From Ricinus communis (taxonomy: Eukaryota; Streptophyta; Magnoliopsida; Malpighiales; Euphorbiaceae), in assembly GCF_019578655.1 (NCBI RefSeq), contig NC_063258.1, forward strand, positions 18,046,802 to 18,110,801: DNA of 64,000 bases, in the 5' to 3' direction. Positions 58,970 to 64,000 of the stretch are shown piece by piece (within the stretch, counting starts at the first letter, position 1; each line of letters opens with the position of its first letter). The notes under the pieces are model-generated. The model was not told the DNA's origin and did no database searches. It was given only the letters and a program-made list of their open reading frames with translations. Both the position numbers and the translations under genes were made by a program.

Positions 58970-60215
58970 ATACTAACATGAAAAAGGTGGTAAAAAAGAA
59001 AGTCCAAAAAATATTGAATGAGGGTATTATATACCCTATAGTTGATAGTAATTGGGTAAGCCTTGCTCATATAGTGCCTAAAAAGTTAGATATAACAGTT
59101 GTTAAGAATAAAAAAGGAGAGTTAGTTCCCACAAGAATGACTACAAGGTAGAGAATGTCTATTGATTATAGGAAGTTAAACGCTGCAACAAAGAAGGATC
59201 ATTTTCCTTTTGACATGAATTTTACTGTTTTCTTGATGGACTTTCAGGATATTATCAAGTATCCATTGCATCTAAAGATCAAGAAAAGATAACTTTCACA
59301 TGTCCCTTTGGAACTTTTACGTTTAGGAGGATGCCTTTTGGACTTTGCAATGCTCCTGCAACATTCTAAAGATGTATGCTTTCTACTTTCTCTGACATGT
59401 TAGAAGACTGCATCGAGGTATTTATGGATGATTTTTCAGTTTTTGGCTCCTCATTTGATGCATGTCTAAGTAATCTGACTCGTGTTCTTGAGAGATGCAT
59501 TGAGTGTAACTTAACTTTGAGTTGGAAAAAGAGTTATTTCATGGTTAAATATGCTATTATGCTAGGACATGTAGTTTCTAGTAAAGTTATTGAAGTCGAC
59601 AAGTCAAAAATTGATTTAATTGTCAAATTGCCCCCTCCTATTTCAGTAAAAAGCATTAGAAGTTTTTTTGGCCATGCAGGATTTTATAGGCATTTTATTA
59701 AAAAAATTTCTAAAATTTCTCGTCCTTTAACTGAATTATTAGCTAAAGATGTTAACTTTATATTTGATGATGCATGCCTTTCTACTTTTAATACTTTGAG
59801 AAAAAGATTGACTAGTGCACCTGTTATTATGGCACCTGATTGGTCTCCTCCCTTTGAAATAATGTGTGATGCATCTGATTATGTATAGGAGCAGCTCTAG
59901 GCCAAAGAGTTAATAAAGATTTACATGTAATATATTATGCTAGTAAAACTCTTGATGATGCCGAAATGAACTGTTCAACAACTGAAGAAGAATTTCTAGC
60001 TGTTGTATTTTCACTAGACAAAATCATATCTTACTTGGTGGGATCTAAAGTTATTGTGCATTCAGATCATGCAGCTTTGAGATATTTTACTAAGCCTAAT
60101 GCTAAACCACGACTTATTAGATGGGTGCTCTTATTAGAAGAATTTGATATAGAGATAAAAGATAAAAAAAGGAAGTGAAAATGTAGTTGTTGATCACCTT
60201 TCGAGGTTGATTTCT
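58970..60215 (+). pseudogene. Element C reverse transcriptase and RNase H (broken, catalytic residues kept)
   Basis: RT begins near 58977 (MKKVVKKKVQKILNEGIIYP), then RMSIDYRKLNAATKKDHFPF, TCPFGTFTFRRMPFGLCNAP, a TAA, and the frame 59376-59888. The metal-binding box FMDD (59421-59432) is intact. The thumb reads FFGHAGFYRHFIKKISKISR. RNase H starts IMCDASDYV, is broken by a one-base shift at about 59886, and continues to 60178 with [13 protein letters not shown] and [14 protein letters not shown]; Asp, Glu and Asp are present. A shift in the A-run at about 60165-60172 precedes VVVDHLSRL. Confidence 0.92.
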
Positions 60216-60299
60216 AGTTTTAATAACCTTGGTTCTAAAAATGTAATTATTGAGACCTTCCCTGATGAACAATTGTTTGTGGTGAATCATGAGCCATGA

Positions 60300-61561
60300 T
60301 ATATGACATTGTAAACTATTTGGCATGTGGTATTATGAGCCCTAATTTAAAATGGCAAGAAAAGAAAAAAAATATTCATCTATATGTAGGCATTATTATT
60401 AGGATGATCCGTATTTTTTTAAACATTATTCTGATCAAATGATTAGAAGATGTGTTCCTGAAGATGAGCAACAAAGTGTTCTTGTCTTTTGCCATGAAAT
60501 GCATTGTGGAGGTCATTTTGGTGGTAAGAAAATAGCCTACAATGTTCTACAATCAGGTTTCTTCTAGCCTTTGTTATTTAAGGATACTTATGTTTTTTGT
60601 GCTAAATGTGATAGATGCCAAAGAAATGGAAATATTAGCAAACAAACTAAAATACCTTAAAATTTTAATCTTGTGATTGAATTGTTTAATGTGTTGGGCA
60701 TTGATTTTATAGGACCATTTCCACCTTCTTATGGTTATGAATATATATTTATTGTTGTTGACTATGTGTCTAAATAGGTAGAAGCAATAACTACTTGAAC
60801 TAATGATGCTAATATTGTATGCAAATTCGTAAAGGATAATAAATTTTAGCAGGTTTGGAACGCCTACAACAATCATTAGTGATGGGGGAACTCATTTTTG
60901 CAACAAGGCATTTAGTGCCTTAATTAAGAAATATAGAGTAACTTATAGAGTTGCAACTCCTTATCACCCACAAACATCAGGACAGGTGGAGGTTAGTAAT
61001 AGAAAAATTAAGTCTATACTTGAGAAATCAGTGCGCCCATCTAGAAAAGATTGGGCTATACACTTGAATAATGCCCTTTGGACAAATCGCACGACTTATA
61101 AAAACACTAATTGGAATGAGTCCTTATAGATTAGTGCATGGCAAGGCTTGCCATTTACCGGTCGAATTAGAACATAAAGCATACTGGGGTATCAAGGAGC
61201 TTAATATGGACTTAACCAAAGCAAATAAAAAGCGCCTATTGCCCTTAAACGAAACGAGCTAGAAGAAATGCATAGTGATGCATATGCGAATGCTAAACTA
61301 TATAAAGAAATGACCAAGAGGCAACACGGTAAGAATTTACTTCGTAAGTCTTTTATCCTTGGAATAAAAATTTTATTATTTAACTTGCGTTTTAAACTTT
61401 TTTCAGAAAAGCTTAGATCAAGATGGAATGGCCCCTTCGAATTAGTAATGTTTTTCCTCATGGTGTGGTGGAATTACGTAACATTAAGACTCAAGAACAA
61501 TTCAAAGTTAATGGCCATCTTTCAAAGTCTATACTATGAAGAAATAGTCTATGGACAATGA
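60300..61561 (+). pseudogene. Element C integrase (broken, catalytic triad kept)
   Basis: The zinc-binding end shows HEMHCGGHFGG-type wording and CAKCDRCQRNG (about 60490-60640). The core has GIDFIGPFP (first Asp, about 60700), IISDGGTHF (second Asp, about 60880) and GQVEVSNRK (Glu, about 60990), so the triad is complete. Stops (TAG, TGA, TAA between 60770 and 60850) and a shift near 60850 break the frame. The C-terminal part runs 61071-61262 ([20 protein letters not shown]) and 61268-61561 (LRSRWNGPFEL). A stop and a short gap part the two pieces. Confidence 0.9.
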
Positions 61562-62014
61562 AGTGGAATGCATTGATGCACCACCAATTTGAAACAACTT
61601 CGTCAATATTTAGCTATAGATAATACATTTAGCATTTGTATATTACATATTATATATTTTTATTATTTTATAATTTAAGTTTTAATTTTAAATATTTTTC
61701 TTATTATTTTTAGAAACTTGAAAGAGATTCAAGCATCCTAGCACCTACATGATCGTCGAGTACAAAAGAAGAATTTTATGTTGTAATACTTAATTTACTA
61801 GTCTTATTGTGCTTTAAATGTTCATGAGATTATGTGTATTACATGAAGATCATTTAATTTTGATTATTGAGCACATAAATGTAGAAAAGAATGTAGAACT
61901 AGGATTCATGTTTCCTTGTAGGATTAGGACAAGTAATTAAAGGGTAAATAAGGATTTCAGTTCCTAACAACTAGACATAACCAAATCCTAGACGAAATGG
62001 ATTAAAGGAAACAC
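61562..62014 (+). other. Post-pol spacer of element C
   Basis: It is AT-rich and holds no coding frame. It leads to a TATA-like box at 62015. Confidence 0.5.
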
Positions 62015-62024
62015 TATATATAAA
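62015..62024 (+). promoter_or_regulatory. TATA-like box before the first post-pol frame
   Basis: TATATATAAA lies 68 bases before the ATG at 62092, in an arrangement that could drive a subgenomic transcript. Function is inferred from spacing only. Confidence 0.4.
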
Positions 62025-62091
62025 CCCTTCCTGCCCTTCATTAAGAGCTACTCTAAATAATCTCCTTTATTCTCAAGAGCTTTTAATAATC

Positions 62092-62653
62092 ATGCACTCT
62101 AGGCAAGGAAGCGTCAAGGAGGAGGTAAACTCTCCACCACCTTCATCACCACCAAATCACTCTACACCCAAGTCCAAGCCATTCAGCTCAAGACTTGTCT
62201 TTAGAAAATCTGAAAAAAATTAGAATAAGAGCAACTACACCATTCCATTCACCATCAATCCCATCTAGTTCAAGACTAACTTCAACTCATGAGAAAAGAG
62301 CTAGAAGGCCCACACCTACACTATTCCATCCTTCCGCATTTTTCAAAAATTAGCGACCAAGAAAAATACTTAGGATGGAGTATAACCTTAGGCTTGAAGA
62401 GATCACCGCCTTTTATGCTTATCATAAAGTCTAGCCGAGGCTAACGGAGAGGCCATTCACTCTTGAAAAAATAATAGAAATTGAAAACTCTAAAAGGAAA
62501 TATTAAGAGAAGTACTTAATTAATAAAATCTCTTCGAAAGGAGAAGATTCAGAGGGTCATAGTGAGGGTGAGTATGAAAGTGAGTGTGACATCACTACCC
62601 ATAAAAAAAGAGGGAGAGGATGTCCAAGGAAACATAATTATTTTAGGAGCTAG
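62092..62653 (+). pseudogene. Element C post-pol frame 1 (broken), AT-hook-like end
   Basis: It starts MHSRQGSVKEEVNSPPPSSP and stops after 42 residues. In other frames it continues with MEYNLRLEEITAFYAYHK, FTLEKIIEIENSKRK, an acidic SEGEYESECDITTH, and KKRGRGCPRKHNYFRS before TAG at about 62653. KKRGRGCPRK resembles an AT-hook core (RGRP) with Cys in place of Arg. The family is not recognised. Athila elements carry post-pol frames, some called env-like, but there is no membrane segment here to support that name. Confidence 0.55.
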
Positions 62654-62934
62654 AAATCTCTTAAGCTTGCTTGTCTTTAGTTAGGAATTTGATTTTACTT
62701 TTATTCAAGTCATCTTAGTTAGCTTAATTTTTAAAATTTTTAGTTAAGTTTTCATTTTTGCTCATTTATTAATAAAATTTAAGAACTTAGTTCAAAAAAT
62801 TTCCTTAAGTTCTTCATTTTTAATTAATTGAGCATATTTAAATTTAATAATTACTTAATTACATATTTTGACTACTTAAATTATCCTTATAATATATTTA
62901 GGAGCATTTAAATCTACTTTGGAAAACTGATTTT
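62654..62934. other. AT-rich spacer within element C
   Basis: Nothing is recognised. Confidence 0.5.
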
Positions 62935-63312
62935 CGAGCGAGCCATGTGGCGGCAATGACATTCTCACACAGGCTCATAGTAAAGGCACAACGGGATCAT
63001 TACAAGCTCGTAGCAGTCAAGCAGTAGCAGTTATGGCAGAGACATCTGTGAGCCGCAGGACTCTCTGTGAGTATGGTAGATGCGGCAGCAGTGTCTGCAC
63101 GGATGCGGAGTAGCCACGAGGTGCGGGCCACTCGACACAACCAACACGAGGAGGACAGACTCGACCAATGAAAGATGTCGACGCTAGCTGCAAGGTCGCT
63201 GGCCAGCCGCAAGTCCTGGACCACATGCAGCAAGGGCAACCAGCGGGGCACGGATGAGCCGCGAGGTGCACAGCAGCAGCACGAACATGCACACTGCCAG
63301 GCCCAGGATGCG
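62935..63312. other. GC-rich island within element C
   Basis: About 380 bases of clearly GC-rich sequence (GCGAGCCATGTGGCGGC to GGCCCAGGATGCG) sit between very AT-rich flanks. CGCAG, GCAGCAG and CACGAGG words recur. Overlapping minus-strand openings at 63000-63292 arise from this composition and resemble no known protein. Whether it belongs to the element or is a captured fragment is open. Confidence 0.7.
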
Positions 63313-63492
63313 TTGCTAATTTCAGAAATTGTAATTTTTTTATTTTATTTAAATTTTTACTGAAAAATAAACAAGAAATTAATGTGAATTATGTTAGTAC
63401 TAAAATTTGATTAATTTTTACACCAAAAATAACAACTTAAAGGTTATTAATTATAATTCAAACACACTACTCCCAAACCCTAATCCCTCACA

Positions 63493-63500
63493 TATAAATA
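63493..63500 (+). promoter_or_regulatory. TATA-like box before post-pol frame 2
   Basis: TATAAATA lies 144 bases before the ATG at 63644. A long CT-rich stretch (63510-63600) lies between them, as in many plant leaders. Promoter function is inferred. Confidence 0.4.
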
Positions 63501-63643
63501 CATTATTTTCTCTCTTTCACATCACCTTCCTCCATTTACATCACCTTCCATTTTCTATCTCCTCTTTTTTCTTTCTCTCTCTAGAAAAAACCTCAACTTT
63601 TCTTCAAAAACTTCAAGATCTCCTCTACCTTCTAATCTTTACT

Positions 63644-64000
63644 ATGCCTATTTCAAAGGTCAATAATAGCTCTAAAGAAAAGAACAAGGAAAGAAAAGGG
63701 AAAGAAAATAATCTCAAGCTCTCATGAAGAGGAATCAAGCTTAATGGCAACTTATGGAGCTCCTTTTAATATCTACTCTCATAAAGAGAGCAATCAATTC
63801 CTTAGCCTTGCTTCAAGAGAGCAAGTTTCATGTAAGTTTTTGGATGCTCCCTTTTAGTTAAGTTGAATATTTTTGAGAGAATGATGATCCTTTTGGATAG
63901 ACTAGGATGGAAGGATTTTGCCTTCAAAGCACTACCATCATATAATAAATTAACTTTAGAGTTTTTCACAACTATACATTATGATCCTTCTAATGATAAG
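63644..64000 (+). pseudogene. Element C post-pol frame 2, putative plant transposon protein domain, runs off the window
   Basis: It starts MPISKVNNSSKEKNKERKGK, shifts frame near 63708 to SSSHEEESSLMATYGAPFNI and REQVSCKFLDAP, and shifts again near 63853 to LVKLNIFERMMILLDRLGW and FKALPSYNKLTLEFFTTIHY. The last part matches wording found in many plant proteins labelled putative plant transposon protein, which accompany Athila-type elements. The Lys-rich start may be a nuclear targeting signal. The role is unknown. At least two frameshifts make it a pseudogene. Confidence 0.65.

Larger units (their letters stand above)
54616..64000 (+). mobile_element. Athila/Tat-like Ty3/gypsy retrotransposon C, 3' end outside window
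   Basis: In order it shows a 5' LTR, an Athila-type primer site, gag, protease, pre-RT linker, RT, RNase H, integrase and post-pol reading frames, spread over at least 9.4 kb. All large frames carry stops or shifts, yet the catalytic residues of RT, RNase H and integrase are preserved, so decay may be fairly recent. The 3' LTR is not reached. The LTR length equals that of solo LTR 4 near TML, and the linker motif also occurs in the non-autonomous element at 12.5-17 kb. Confidence 0.93.

Noticed and set aside
61562..62653. Envelope gene of the Athila element
   Set aside because: No signal peptide or membrane segment is visible in the post-pol frames within the window.
63000..63292. Two overlapping minus-strand frames rich in Cys, Trp and Arg
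   Set aside because: They arise from the GC-rich island, where stops are rare; no recognisable protein wording in either frame.
1..64000. CRISPR arrays, tRNA genes, rRNA genes, organellar insertions
   Set aside because: No regularly spaced short repeats, no convincing tRNA A and B boxes in register, and no rRNA or organelle gene wording was seen.

Overview
This is nuclear DNA of a flowering plant, probably a eudicot. It is AT-rich and crowded with nested, decayed transposable elements, and I see one clearly functional gene. The species cannot be fixed from the sequence alone; a Malpighiales-type eudicot is a guess. The single intact gene is a 640-codon, uninterrupted reading frame (38484-40406, + strand) that I recognise as TML, the muniscin-like subunit of the plant endocytic TPLATE complex. 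A 20-codon upstream reading frame precedes it.

Left third (1-21.7 kb): a decayed Ty3/gypsy element lies on the minus strand (1-5788), with its 5' LTR and tRNA-Met-type primer site. It sits at the edge of a cluster of an unclassified dispersed repeat that occurs in both orientations (5789-11971, resuming 18518-18961). Two solo LTRs of about 2.0-2.3 kb with perfect 5-bp target duplications interrupt that cluster. One of these is itself split by a 4.5-kb non-autonomous Athila/Tat-like element whose pol has lost everything between the pre-RT linker and the pol end. A second gypsy fragment related to the first (18962-20966, minus) abuts, head on, the pol tail and LTR-like end of a plus-strand copy.

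Middle (21.7-36.4 kb): a broken plant-mobile-domain (PMD/MAIN-like) gene on the plus strand and a broken Mutator-like transposase gene with a SWIM finger on the minus strand. They are followed or flanked by two directly repeated modules rich in TGTCCGCCA-type motifs. Another 2.1-kb solo LTR (31293-33402) lies upstream of the transposase.

Right half (36.4-64 kb): an Athila/Tat-like solo LTR (36416-37749) sits just upstream of TML. Downstream of TML is about 14 kb of very AT-rich intergenic DNA with several small inverted-repeat transposons, two of them with perfect 9- or 10-bp target duplications of Mutator type. The window ends in a long Athila-type retrotransposon (54616 to beyond 64000, + strand). 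It has a 5' LTR, primer site, gag, protease, RT/RNase H, integrase and post-pol reading frames. Its catalytic motifs are largely intact but its frames are broken. Breaks across the window are dominated by changes that look like C-to-T (or G-to-A), as expected of heavily methylated, silenced DNA.
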